Source: Symsagittifera roscoffensis (lineage: Eukaryota; Xenacoelomorpha; Acoela; Convolutidae). Taken from it: a stretch of 64,000 nt of DNA. Shown piece after piece: positions 18,168-28,075 of the stretch (the stretch's first letter is position 1; every line of letters begins with the position of its first letter). The stretch is from the NCBI RefSeq assembly GCF_963678635.1, contig NC_087070.1:16125840-16189839 (forward strand). The letters run 5' to 3'. The position numbers and the translations under genes were made by a program. A model generated the notes under the pieces. That model did not search any database, was not told the DNA's origin, and was given only the letters and a program-made list of their open reading frames with translations.

Positions 18168-19367
18168 TTAATCGATCTCTTTCGTCACTAGTTCCTGCTG
18201 CACTCTATTTAGAGCATCCCTCGCGGCTGCCCTATAATCGATCTTAAAGTCATCAGCCGCAGTTGCTGGTTCCGGTTCACGTGTCTCTTCTGTTACCGCT
18301 TGCATTTTCTTTGCCGCCAGCTCTTGAGGTTTATCCTTTCTGCGTGCCTCCGCTTCACTCAACAAGCGAGCCTGGCCGGCTTTCACTCCTGACAGAGCTT
18401 CTTCATGTCTTGGATGCTTGATGTCTGCCACTGCATCCCAGAATTGCGGACAACCTGATTTAAAATGACCTTCCAAGTTGCAAAAGAAACACCTCGGGCC
18501 GAATTTCGCAACTACTCCTCTCATGAAAACCTCATGGTCCAATTCTGACGCATCTTCGTCCTCAAGGCTAAAGCCTATTGCTTTCATGCCTTGTTTGTAA
18601 GTTGGGCATGCTGACACATGATGGTCTGTTGAACTGCAATTGGCACAAGAGCGTCTCTTGTCCATATCATCCCTCAGTTTATACCAATTGTTTCCTTGGT
18701 TTGCTGGTCCGCTGTTAAAATTACCATAATTGTTCTTGTAGTATCCAGACCTCGAAGGAGGTTTCAAAAAAATATACTCTTTTGACTTGAACCTCAACTC
18801 TTCTGGTGTTGGCGCATTCGTTGATAGATGTGTGTAATGCGTTGCTAGCATTGTTCGAAGTTCATCATTTGTCACACCATCGATGAATTTTGAGGCTACC
18901 GCCAGGTTCATCCTTCGGTTTGACTCATCCGGTTGGCTGCGTCTTCTCAGCATTTCCAAGTCATCGAGAAACTTGTCTATCGTTTCATCTTCTCGTTGCC
19001 TCCGTTTCTCGAAGCGCATCATTGCTTGGTGCCCCTGCACCCCTGATCCAAAACGGTTTAACAAGATTTCGAAGATTTTCTCGGCTGTGTCACGCTGATA
19101 TTGCTTCTTGGCCATGACACAGTTCAGGGCTGTCCCTTCCAAGTTACTGGTGAGTGCACTGCACTCTTGTCTTTCCGACAAGTCCTCCTCCTCGAAATGC
19201 AGTTTCATTACCTCTATCCAGGTATCAATACAGCCATCAAATTCGTCTTTATAGCACCTTGGTTCCTTAAAGACCCTTCTGGACTTTTCACTGCGTTCAT
19301 TGGTTCTGGATAGCCTTGTAAGGAATGTCTCCAGAGACCTGTTTAGGGGTTCAAAGGCTGTGGCCAT
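18168..19367 (-). CDS. gag: Gag: capsid and nucleocapsid (399 aa)
   Basis: Residues about 35-190 resemble a retrotransposon Gag capsid domain (IDTWIEVMKLHFEEEDL, ALTSNLEGTAL, FEILLNRFG). Two canonical zinc knuckles C-x2-C-x4-H-x4-C follow at about residues 237-250 (CANCSSTDHHVSAC) and 293-306 (CFFCNLEGHFKSGC), which bind the RNA genome. The spacing of about 40 residues between knuckles is wide. The frame starts 24 bp inside the preceding basic ORF, and ends in TAA followed in frame by the Gag-Pol linker. Confidence 0.9.
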   Translation of the reverse strand: MATAFEPLNRSLETFLTRLSRTNERSEKSRRVFKEPRCYKDEFDGCIDTWIEVMKLHFEEEDLSERQECSALTSNLEGTALNCVMAKKQYQRDTAEKIFEILLNRFGSGVQGHQAMMRFEKRRQREDETIDKFLDDLEMLRRRSQPDESNRRMNLAVASKFIDGVTNDELRTMLATHYTHLSTNAPTPEELRFKSKEYIFLKPPSRSGYYKNNYGNFNSGPANQGNNWYKLRDDMDKRRSCANCSSTDHHVSACPTYKQGMKAIGFSLEDEDASELDHEVFMRGVVAKFGPRCFFCNLEGHFKSGCPQFWDAVADIKHPRHEEALSGVKAGQARLLSEAEARRKDKPQELAAKKMQAVTEETREPEPATAADDFKIDYRAAARDALNRVQQELVTKEID

Positions 19368-19702
19368 TCAGCATCCCTTGAGTGTCCCGCCTGAGTGTCC
19401 TCACACCTTGTCAGAGGCTCTGTATGCGGTGCATCCCTGCAATCCGAATCGCCGTAAGTGTTTCCCCCTTGGCCCACATGACTCCTCCCTGGGCTGGCAT
19501 TTCTCCTGTTACTGGAATCACCTCTCCCAGTTGCATGTGTGCCTTGTGTCGGTCTTTCATTCGAGGTCTGCCTGTTCCCTGTTGAACTTGCCCTACTGTT
19601 GGGGCCCCATGTTCTATGATCCCTTGTGGTATAGCCTGATGAGCTGCCCCTGCCTCTAGTGGATCCATATGTCCGTCTCCTTTGATGGTCATTGAAGTTC
19701 AC
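19343..19702 (-). CDS. Small basic Arg/Gly/Ser-rich ORF between two Gag frames (119 aa)
   Basis: Starts at an ATG overlapping the stop of the preceding ORF as ATGA (19702-19699), a layout that suits stop-start reinitiation, and ends inside the capsid frame. Composition is R, G, S, T and N with RGRGSSSGY-like patches and no hydrophobic core, as in RGG-type RNA-binding regions. It may be a separate RNA-binding Gag product or, if the frames are artefactually split, a linker between the coiled coil and capsid. Confidence 0.55.
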   Translation of the reverse strand: MNFNDHQRRRTYGSTRGRGSSSGYTTRDHRTWGPNSRASSTGNRQTSNERPTQGTHATGRGDSSNRRNASPGRSHVGQGGNTYGDSDCRDAPHTEPLTRCEDTQAGHSRDAEWPQPLNP

Positions 19703-20901
19703 CTTCGGTTCCCTGTGGGACCTCCCGAATTCGGTTCTCCTTCTCTTGGTCCACTCATGCTTCCTAGTAGCCCGTCCAACCTGTCCATGATGGCCTGAGT
19801 TCGCCTCTCCGTCATCGCTTCCAACTTTGTGTCAAGAGTCCCAAGAGTCTGCTCTTGTTGCGTTCTTAACTTCTCCATGTCGTCTCTCAAACGTAACTCT
19901 CTCTGTTCCGCTTCTCTTGTCATTCGCGACAAGTTCTTTGCTATGTGCTCATCCGTTTTTTCTTTCAAGCGTTTCTCGCACCTACCAACTTCTTGTCTAT
20001 TTCGGTTTATTTCTTCCCGCAGACTTTCTCTTTCAACGTGGACCGCTCTTTCTAGTTCACTCATCCTTATGGACATCTGTTCGTTTTGTTCTCCTATACT
20101 GTCCACTATATTGTTCGAGGCATCTTCTAATGCTGTCCCGTTATCTACGAGTGGCGTCACTAGTGGCGGTGTAACCCTGTCGGTCCCAGGTAGCTTCGTG
20201 TTGGTCGAGATTCTGGCCTTGGCTCTCTGCCTCGACGTCTTTTCATTATCCACCTCAGGATCCGCCAATGTATTGCCTAGCCCTCTGTTTCTACTCTCCC
20301 CAGTTAGCGGCTCTGAATTTGTCAAGATCGCGAAGCCTCTCGACTGGCCCGGTGTGTTTACCTCTTTGCTTATCGTTCTCACCACACCAAACTTGTCCTT
20401 GTTTCCAGTCTCTTTCCCGACGTATGGCTCATTCTCCTGGGTCGAACTATTGAGGCTGATTTGAGATCCAATGTCCACTTGCTCATCATCATCCTCTTCT
20501 TCCTCCTGGGATTCACCTTCGTTTCCTGTGCCCACTCCCATGGTGAATGGAAAGATGTTCCTAAAGGTGTTTTTCATTCTTTCTGTGAACGATGAAGACG
20601 TAATCTGTTTATCCGTCACATCTGCCATCATGGTATTGTCTGTTGGAGATCTCCTGGTCGCAACAACTTCAGTAGAGATGTCGGACAGTTCCGACATCTC
20701 CGCTCGATCCAGTGTTCCGGTGGAAGTGGGCAAATCCTGACCTTGTTCTACCGGAGTAGATTCACTTGCTAGCCTTCTGTTCCCTCTCTCGTCCGGCCCA
20801 TGCATTTCTTCGTTCTCATGCATGGCCTGGTCCGGATGGACCTCCACCTCTAACATAGCTTTTTGCTCTTCCGAGGACTTCTGACTCCTGGTTTCAACCA
20901 T
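19699..20901 (-). CDS. First Gag-region ORF: coiled-coil protein (400 aa)
   Basis: First ORF after the leader, with an ATG start. Residues about 1-130 are acidic and low in complexity. About 130-160 contain an EEEEDDDE run, and about 280-375 form a long charged coiled coil (ERESLREEINRNRQEVGRCE and onward). A coiled coil ahead of the capsid is common in Gag proteins and helps assembly. The stop overlaps the next ATG (ATGA). The coding sequence contains a perfect 11 bp hairpin with loop CAGT at 20675-20700. Confidence 0.75.
   Translation of the reverse strand: MVETRSQKSSEEQKAMLEVEVHPDQAMHENEEMHGPDERGNRRLASESTPVEQGQDLPTSTGTLDRAEMSELSDISTEVVATRRSPTDNTMMADVTDKQITSSSFTERMKNTFRNIFPFTMGVGTGNEGESQEEEEDDDEQVDIGSQISLNSSTQENEPYVGKETGNKDKFGVVRTISKEVNTPGQSRGFAILTNSEPLTGESRNRGLGNTLADPEVDNEKTSRQRAKARISTNTKLPGTDRVTPPLVTPLVDNGTALEDASNNIVDSIGEQNEQMSIRMSELERAVHVERESLREEINRNRQEVGRCEKRLKEKTDEHIAKNLSRMTREAEQRELRLRDDMEKLRTQQEQTLGTLDTKLEAMTERRTQAIMDRLDGLLGSMSGPREGEPNSGGPTGNRR
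20675..20700. other. 11 bp hairpin with CAGT loop inside the first Gag ORF
   Basis: GAGATGTCGGA at 20675-20685, loop CAGT, then the exact reverse complement to 20700. The core GGACAGTTCC is shared with hairpins elsewhere in the element (for example 7905-7920). Confidence 0.8.
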
Positions 20902-23900
20902 TCTGCCTCAAACCATCTTCCTTTTGCCGTTCCTCGTTCGTTTGATCCGTTCCACAAAAGGATCGGTCATTGATTTTCTTTGCTCCTCAGGTATGAATTT
21001 CCTAGAACTATTACCTCGTTTAGGTATTCTTGACTTGTCTAGACTCATTTCCTATTTGTACCTACTCAAGCATATACACTCAATTCGATTTCCGGTGACT
21101 TTTCAGTCTGACTATTAATAAAAATAACGCAACACAATAAGTTTCACAAGTTTCTATTAAATAGTGACCACGAATCCCTGTATGTTATCAGAATACAGCT
21201 TGTATATAATTTATTCACACTAATCGATTATTGGTCGTAAGATATGAGAACTAGCACAATATAATGATATCAGTCAATTTAAAAGATAGTGTACTCACTA
21301 TCCAATCAAGCACAAATTATGTTGATTTAAAATCAAAAATAACAGACTAAGAATATTTCTATGAAAAGCGTATGTGTATTGTACTTTAGTCCGTCGCAGT
21401 ACAAAAGTCGAACTTGAATTTTTAAAGAAAAAGCTTTCCCCGCTTGGTGCTGCACCAAACAGACAAAACTCTGAAGGCAGTAATTTTCTCAAGTGGGCGT
21501 CTATTGCACCCACCGAGTACTGTGTTACCTATCTGCCTTCGGACTGCCCGAGCTAGAGCTACTAAAATCCTCAGGGCAGTCACTTCTCGTAAAAACGTAT
21601 TGGTTTTCAATTTACACCAATGAGTTACACTGTTCTTCAATTTAGACCTAGTGTTGCGAATATCCGAGGTCGGACCTGTTTTGTTTTTGTCTAGTCTTTA
21701 TTGAAAGGCAAGTTACCAGTGCAGTCACTGACTCCTAGCCTGTCTCTTAATAACTTAATACCTCTCACTTTTATCTTTTCTTCTGTTTACCTAGGTCCTT
21801 AAAATAAAATTTTATCCCTCCGGGTTGACAAAAACAGTACCCCTCCGGATTGGCAAAAATAGGACCCTTCCGGATTGGTAAAATTAAGACCCCTCCGGAT
21901 TAGGACCCCTCTGAGTTAGTAAATATGAAACCCCTCCGGATTGGGACCCCTCCGGTTTTGTGGAAACTAGACCCCTCCGGATTGGGACCCCTCCGAATTT
22001 GAAAAATTTTGACCCCTCCGGATTGGGAGCCCTCTGGTTCTATTAAAGTAGCTTTTCGGAGATTTCTTGATTTCAGCCTATACCCCTCCGGATACGTTCT
22101 GCGATGCTATTATGCTGTTCGATTTAACTGGGAAGGGTATATGATCCTTTCCTAGACCCCTCCGGATTGAAGTTAAGCCTCTTATTTGACAATTCACACT
22201 AACGGTGAAGGGTCTTATCACTTGCCTAATTTCGGCTCTATTAAGGTCTTCTTGTGCCTTTAGCCCTCCCTTTTTGTCTAGAATTGTCTTAAGTTGCTTA
22301 ATTCAATCGCTATCACCTTTTGTTAGGGATTTAAGGGCTTTCCAAATAATTTTTATAAAACGTGAAGGGTGTACCCTTCCAAATTGAGGAATTTGCTAAA
22401 AACAATCTCAAAAAAATTTTCGCGCTTGCTTTTTTGAATAATTCTCCTTCCTACTAGTAAGTTAAGCTAATTTCTGAACTAATGGTACCAAGATCAACTG
22501 GATCTGTCCAGTCGTCGAAAAGTTATTAGCCAAAACGTCTTTCTTCCAAACTCAAAAATTTTCTCTATTATAGGTTCCGTCTAACTTTTTTCGCAATTCC
22601 GTTCTTTTCGACCTAAAAATTATTGATCCGAGCTCAAAAGGCCTATACTCTTCTAGTTCAATGCAAAAGACCCGATCTAAAACGCTTTAGTTGAAAAAAT
22701 TTGCGAAAAACTATGCTACCTGTACCCCTCCGGATTGATGAATCCACCAAATCAAACTCGTTAAGTTCGATTTCTCTGCAACACGGAAGGCTTTCGGGTA
22801 GCGCGTTTTAAAACTCATAGATTCACTAGTGGACGTTGTCCAAACAACTATTTTTACTGTCTTAACTCAAAAATTTCAAAAAATTTTCTGATTTTATAGT
22901 GTTTCGTACTATCAAAAATTGGGAAAATTTGGTTTTTGGTACCAAAATAGTTCCAACCACTTCCGAACTAAAGTTAACCGGTTCTACCTATTATAGTAGT
23001 GCAATTACGATATAACACACTAATTTAGCGCTCTTTTCCGTTTCAAAAAATATCGATATATCAAAAATCGCGATTTGTGGGGGGATCAAAATATCGCTAT
23101 TTTGACCCTAAAAACCGGTCTGTTTTCTCTGTTTTTCACTGAAAAACGATATAGGAATATTAAAATAAGCTATATAAGTAAGAATAGTAGTGAAACTATA
23201 CCCCTCCGGGTTTGTTTAATATCCGAATTAAGGTGCTTAACTCGGATATTCGCAGTTCGGTGAAGGGTCACTACAGTGCAGCACTGTCGAGCCCCCCACA
23301 GATTACTATCCTACTTTTTGTACCAAAAGGGATACAAAACTTCTTAACGATACCAAACAGTCGATTGTTGTATTTGTTGAGCCCCTTCTGTTGCTCCTTG
23401 TACTGCTTGCCGGATCAGTCTTCTCCCAAGACCCTTCCGAATTGAGCGCAAATCAGCTGACCCTTCCGGATTGAGCGCAATTTATCATTAACGTGCTTAA
23501 ATGTTCAAATAACTCTACAGTACAAGCCTCACAAACGGGCCTCAAAATTGATCGTAACAATCCTGACTGATATAAATGCCTGTAACAACAATATATGTAT
23601 CAACAACAAACGGGTGGGGTTGGATCACATCTTGTCTGGGGGATGATTTCTACTGATTTTTTACTTTTTTTTTTTTACTGTTTTTGGTTTTTCGGTCATT
23701 TTTTATATTTTTTGTTTTTCTTGGGTACTATACTACTTTTTGTTTGGTTTTATATATATCTTTAAGTGTTTTTGGTCACAAACCACTCAGGGAACGAGGG
23801 GACGGCCGATCCCCCCACCCTTCCTGGTTCGTGAATTTTCGGTCTTAACTAGGTTAAAAAGCTATTCACGGTAATCCGGAAGGCTTCCGCGTTCCGAACT

Positions 23901-23972
23901 ACCCTTCCACCCCGGCGGTTTAGGCCTATTAAGTTGAGTCATACTGTAGATGAAAATTAAATGTGGTGCCAC
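20902..23972 (-). other. 3 kb repetitive leader of the giant element
   Basis: No coding sequence on either strand looks convincing. About 18 copies of the motif AATCCGGAGGGGT (minus-strand sense, with variants such as AATCCGGAAGGGTC) are scattered from 21815 to 23470, densest at 21815-22165. A T-rich tract lies at 23655-23760. The segment 22722-22800 is a diverged copy of LTR sequence 860-930. Genome packaging and translation-control signals would be expected in such a leader; this is inference. Confidence 0.7.
21815..22165. repeat. Dense CCCTCCGGATT leader repeats
   Basis: More than ten copies of ACCCCTCCGGATTGG or close variants, 15 to 40 bp apart, separated by AT-rich spacers of differing sequence. 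Only the motif is conserved, unlike an ordinary minisatellite where the whole unit repeats. Confidence 0.85.
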
Positions 23973-24306
23973 TGTAACAACAACAAATACTGAAGACATA
24001 ACGTCATGAATATAAAATGCTGATAAAACTTATACGGTACGGTAGCAAACAAATACAGAAATTATATATACGGTAGCAAACAAATACACGCCTTCATATA
24101 ACGTTGAGTCATACTGTAGAAAATTAAATGTGGTGCCACTGTAACAACAACATATACTGAAGACATAACGTCATGAATATAAAATGCTGATAAAACTTAT
24201 ACGGTACGGTAGCAAACAAATACAGAAATTATATATACGGTAGAAAACAAATACACGCCTTCATATAACGTTGAGTCATACTGTAGAAAATTAAATGTGG
24301 TGCCAC
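23973..24306. repeat. Two extra tandem copies of the LTR/leader junction
   Basis: TGTAACAACAAC, the LTR start, occurs at 23973, 24140 and 24307, exactly 167 bp apart. Each copy is preceded by the same GGTGCCAC primer-site-like sequence. The two full 167 bp units are nearly identical to each other and to the corresponding LTR edge. Confidence 0.85.
24292..24305 (-). other. Candidate primer-binding site
   Basis: On the minus strand, one base after the LTR end (GTTACA), the sequence TGGCACCACATTT begins with TGG, as expected for pairing with a tRNA 3' CCA end. The tRNA is not identified. The same sequence repeats next to 24140 and 23973. Confidence 0.45.
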
Positions 24307-25625
24307 TGTAACAACAACAACAAATACTGAAGACATAACGTCATGAATATAAAATGCTGATAAAACTTATACGGTAGCAAACAAATACAGAAATTATTTG
24401 GTAAATGTGAAATGTGGGCGGATAATCAGCAAACCGCGCCATATCTTGAAGCCAAAATTGCATCAGTATTACGTAACAACTGCATGACAACCAGGGGAGA
24501 ATTTTGCATCAGTATTACGTAACAACTGCATGACAACCAGGGGCCTTCAGGTCAAATTCCTGCCCCCAAATTTTACTTCAAACGCCATACAAGACTGTGT
24601 AAAAACATTCAAGATACGCCCAGTCTTGGCAGCTTTAAGGCGACTAATAGAAAATTTGATTCGCGCTAATAGAAAACTAGAATTAACACAAATAAACAAA
24701 TGTAACATTCGCCCGGAAGATACATATCGACGGAAAATAAAACTAAGTCCTAAGACGACTGGCTAACGTCTAAACAGAGCTTTACATGCTTTTAACCGTC
24801 TCTACCAAGCCAGTACTTTCGGTGGTCTTTCTAACATCGGGTCGACAAAAAAACGTTACTGCTTTCGGCTTCGGTCAAAACACTCAAATTAACTTAATTA
24901 CATGCAGAAATAGTGAGCTCATGGCTGGGTCTCAGTATCCCCAGACCACGAGGTCACTCCTAAAAACAGGGCTATTACTACTTATTAAATTATTATTGTT
25001 TTTGTTCAAAAGATAAAAATCATCATCTCCATCGAAGATGGATCAACCCTTTCCCCCAACTCCTAGCTTCATCCTAGCAAAATGAATTCAGATGTTAATT
25101 AAATTCAAATCAGGACATGACAGGGAAGCTAAAAGTTCATACAAGATAATAAAAGTTTCAGTCCCGAAACCCCTCCGGATTCTCGAATCCACTGAATCAA
25201 GCACGTTAAGCTTGATTTCTCTGTAACCCGGAAGGCTGGTTTCCACCCCTCACTGTTGTTAGCAACTGCCTTGCAACTATTGTAGCGGCACAATAGTTGC
25301 AACTTGGAACGGTTTCTGCTATTCCTGCAATCTGTTGTTGTTTCTCAATCACAATTTCCGTTGTTATCGCTATCGCAACTAATGTTGTTGTGTTTTTCTT
25401 CGACTTTCTTGCCAAAATGGCCGTTTCTGACGTTTCTCAGAATTGTTACGTCATCACTTCGAAAATTTAAAATTTCAAAATACCAGAATATCTTGACCTT
25501 CACCGCTCTACTAATCGTCCCAATAACGTCGTTAATCCTTCAAAATCACTAACTCGGAAGGTTCGCTGCTAAAAACTCCGAATCTGCTGAATGTGCATTT
25601 TGATCCATTCTGGTCGAATGTCACA
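24307..25625 (-). repeat. 5' LTR (in element orientation)
   Basis: Direct-repeat partner of 1-1314, starting TGTAACAAC and ending GTCACA at 25625. The length is 1319 bp if it starts at 24307. The same start sequence also occurs at 23973 and 24140, so a 1653 bp LTR starting at 23973 is possible. It should carry the promoter and transcript start for the minus-strand genome; I saw no convincing TATA box. Confidence 0.9.
25271..25302. other. 13 bp perfect hairpin in the LTR (right copy)
   Basis: Same stem as 963-994, with loop AGCGGC instead of AGCGAC. It would be present in the element RNA if it lies in R or U5, which I cannot decide. Confidence 0.8.
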
Positions 25626-26450
25626 AAAATTGACAATTTTCGAGTCCCCATAACTTCATGAAAAATAATCACAAACGAAATGGGGTAAAGTTTAAACAGC
25701 CTAAAATCAAAACTTCTACATATTGAACTGAAACTAATGTGATTAAATCTGAAATACACTAGAAGTATTTCATATTTCATTAAATTCTACCATTGCTAGC
25801 TTGCATCACAAAAAGTTCTGTGAAGAGAGGATATGAAAACTGCATGTAGTGCTTTCTGTTTCAGTTTTATCCCCTAGATGATCAAAAATGAGATAGAAAA
25901 ATTCTTTACTCAAGCTTTGTATCGATATTACTGCAACAGGCAAAATAGGAAACTAGGATAGACCAAAAAAGCCCTAATTAAGTTCTTTTTTGCTAATTTT
26001 ATCTACGCATTTTGAAAAAAAACATCAGTATTTAAAATCAAATTCAAATTCATTTTTTTTTCTACAATTTTCAATTTACATATTAATTATTTTTGTTGCA
26101 CAAAACTAGCCCAAAAACTGCACCAATAGAAACTTTGTTTATACCACTGGGAACTCGGAAAAAAGTATGAGTTTGAAACTGAGAGTCATTCAGATTTTTT
26201 CCGGCCATTTGCAATTTCGTAAGCGAGCATAATTTGCCTTCCTTTGAGCGCATGAATTTGAAAGAAATCAAACATCAAACAGTTAAAAATCAAATTCGAG
26301 TATGAAAAATTTTTTATGATTTCCTTGAAAAAATTATCACACAGGCGAAGCAAATTTTATGATTTCCCTGAAAAAAATATCACAGAGGTGAACCTGTTGT
26401 TTTGATTAAACCCTTGATACCAAATTTGATACGATAGTTATCGAGGAAAG
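25626..26450. other. AT-rich flank, no gene seen
   Basis: Host sequence right of the giant element. I see no coding signal, only homopolymer-rich AT DNA; two similar short segments occur at 26300-26400 (TTTTATGATTTCC twice). Confidence 0.6.
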
Positions 26451-27120
26451 TCAAAACGCTTCCAGAAATTGGTCAACAAATTGAAAATTTGACTTTTCCG
26501 AGAATCATAGCTTTTTGTGAAAACAATTTGTGCGTAACCTCTTATGCAGAAAAGATAAATAATCATAGTAATTTTATTTTCAAGCCGAAACTTATAATCA
26601 CTCATTCTATGAAGATGTACGTTTACAATTCAGTTCGGTTTGGGAGAATACCAAAAAGGCATATTTCGATTGAACGCACAAAATTTGGGAAGTTAGTTAA
26701 TGAGAAAAGGCAAAATGTTAAAACAAAACTAAAAAAATTTCGAGGGCGATAACTTTTTGTGAAAAAGAATTTCCGAGTAGCCCCTATTGCAGGGGAGCTT
26801 CGCACCAACCGTTATCTCCTTTGAAGCCACAATCTCAGATTTGGGATAACAGTTTTCGAGAGAAGTCATAAGTTTCAAAAGACGATTAAAAACATCAAAT
26901 ATTTGACTATTCCGAAGGCCAGTCCCTTTAAAAAAGTGAAAATAGCCGCTTATGCAGGAAAACTTTCCACAATCCGTTCTACCTATTGGGAGTGTAGTTT
27001 TGAGGATTCGAAAAAAATCCAAATTATGGCTCAAAAATTCCAGACTTTTTCGAAGGCTTACCCCGTGGGTGATAAGACTAGGGATTATGCAGACACACGG
27101 GGAAATAGTCGGTCTTTCCA
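26450..27120. repeat. Degenerate satellite with GACTTTTCCGA motif, array 1
   Basis: Diverged copies of a unit containing TTGACTTTTCCGA, a TAGCTTTTTGTGA segment, CTTATGCAG and a GATTTGG/ATAGTTTTCGAG segment start near 26491, 26734, 26902 and 27041. The same unit recurs at 48500-48960 and 49560-50460. Confidence 0.65.
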
Positions 27121-27159
27121 TTTATCTCAGAAAAAAGCATCGAGACTTCTCGATTAAAC

Positions 27160-27841
27160 GCAACACCTCAGAAAAAGCATCGAGACAAACTAAACTTTCT
27201 GTATATTGTGGATACATTGTACCAATACTCACTTATGGTAGCCAAGTGCCCTCCAACAACAAAGGAGACTTGAAAAAACTCGAAAGCGTGCAAAGAAGAG
27301 CAACAATATGGATAATGAACTGTGGAGACATTGTATCTTATTCAAGTCGTCTCGCTACACTAGGCATACTTCCACTCTCTCTTTACACTGAACTGCACGA
27401 CATTCTTTTGCTTTCACAAATTATCCAAGAAAAAAAACGACCTTCAGTGGAGCAATCACCTTAACTTCGCAAATGACTCTGGCACACGGCGTGGCGCGTC
27501 CAACTACTTCAATATTACCAAAAATCGCCTGAGAAAACCAGATGAAATTTTCTGGATCCGCACTCTTAAACTTGTCAACTACCTGCAAGAGCGCATTTCG
27601 TTCTTTGATAGCCCCGACCTGAAGCGACAACTGACTGTTCTCTACTGGAACTACTTTTTTACTCAGTACTCAGAAGTTGACACCTGCTCCTGGCGCATTC
27701 TATGCCCCTGCAGCTCGTGTCAACTACACAAAAGACAGTTCTCTTTTAAGTGTGTCTTGTCTTTGTCATGTTTATTTGTAAGGGGACATCGTCCCTTGAG
27801 CCATAGCTCAAACCCCGATTTTATTATGATTATGATTATTT
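27160..27841 (+). mobile_element. 3' fragment of a Jockey/CR1-like LINE
   Basis: Coding remnant in two frames. VPILTYGSQVPSNNKGDLKK followed by LESVQRRATIWIMNCG and LATLGILPLSLYTEL is the well-known end of LINE reverse transcriptase ORFs. It continues in another frame from 27457 (ASNYFNITKNRLRKPDEIFW) to about 27780. The copy ends in ATTATGATTATGATTATT, a short-repeat 3' tail. The 5' part is missing, as is usual for incomplete reverse transcription. Confidence 0.8.
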
Positions 27842-27849
27842 AGGCCCCT

Positions 27850-28075
27850 TTTTTAAAAATTGGTAGAGTAAATTTCAAGAAAAACTACAACTATTGCAAA
27901 ACACTCATTTTGATTTGAAATTGGCAATGGAACTAAACTTACAAAGAGGAAACAAAGCCGACGATCTTTGAGCAGACACCCCTTGGGCTGAAAAAACAAA
28001 ATTTACAAATACTTCAAAAAGTTTCAAGTCCCCCTTGAAACTACAATGAACAACACTTGCAACTACCTTTATTCA
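27850..28075. repeat. Dispersed repeat, copy 1 of 2
   Basis: Shares AACAAAGCCGAC, TTTGAGCAGACACC, AAGTTTCAAGTCCCC and ACAATGAACAACACTTGCA in the same order and spacing with 43800-43975. Not coding; family unknown. Confidence 0.65.

Larger units (their letters stand above)
1..25625 (-). mobile_element. Giant Ty3/gypsy-like LTR retrotransposon, about 25.6 kb
   Basis: Two near-identical direct repeats (1-1314 and 24307-25625) enclose minus-strand Gag, protease, reverse transcriptase, RNase H and integrase in the Ty3/gypsy order (RT and RNase H before IN). The LTR ends form a short inverted repeat, TGTAACA against TGTCACA. The right end is followed by host sequence beginning AAAAT; the left flank, and so the target-site duplication, lies outside the window. 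Ordinary Ty3/gypsy elements are 5-10 kb. This one is enlarged by a 3 kb leader and about 9 kb of coding sequence after integrase. By eye the LTRs show about ten substitutions and two short indels, so insertion was recent, yet the ORFs change frame repeatedly. Confidence 0.93.
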
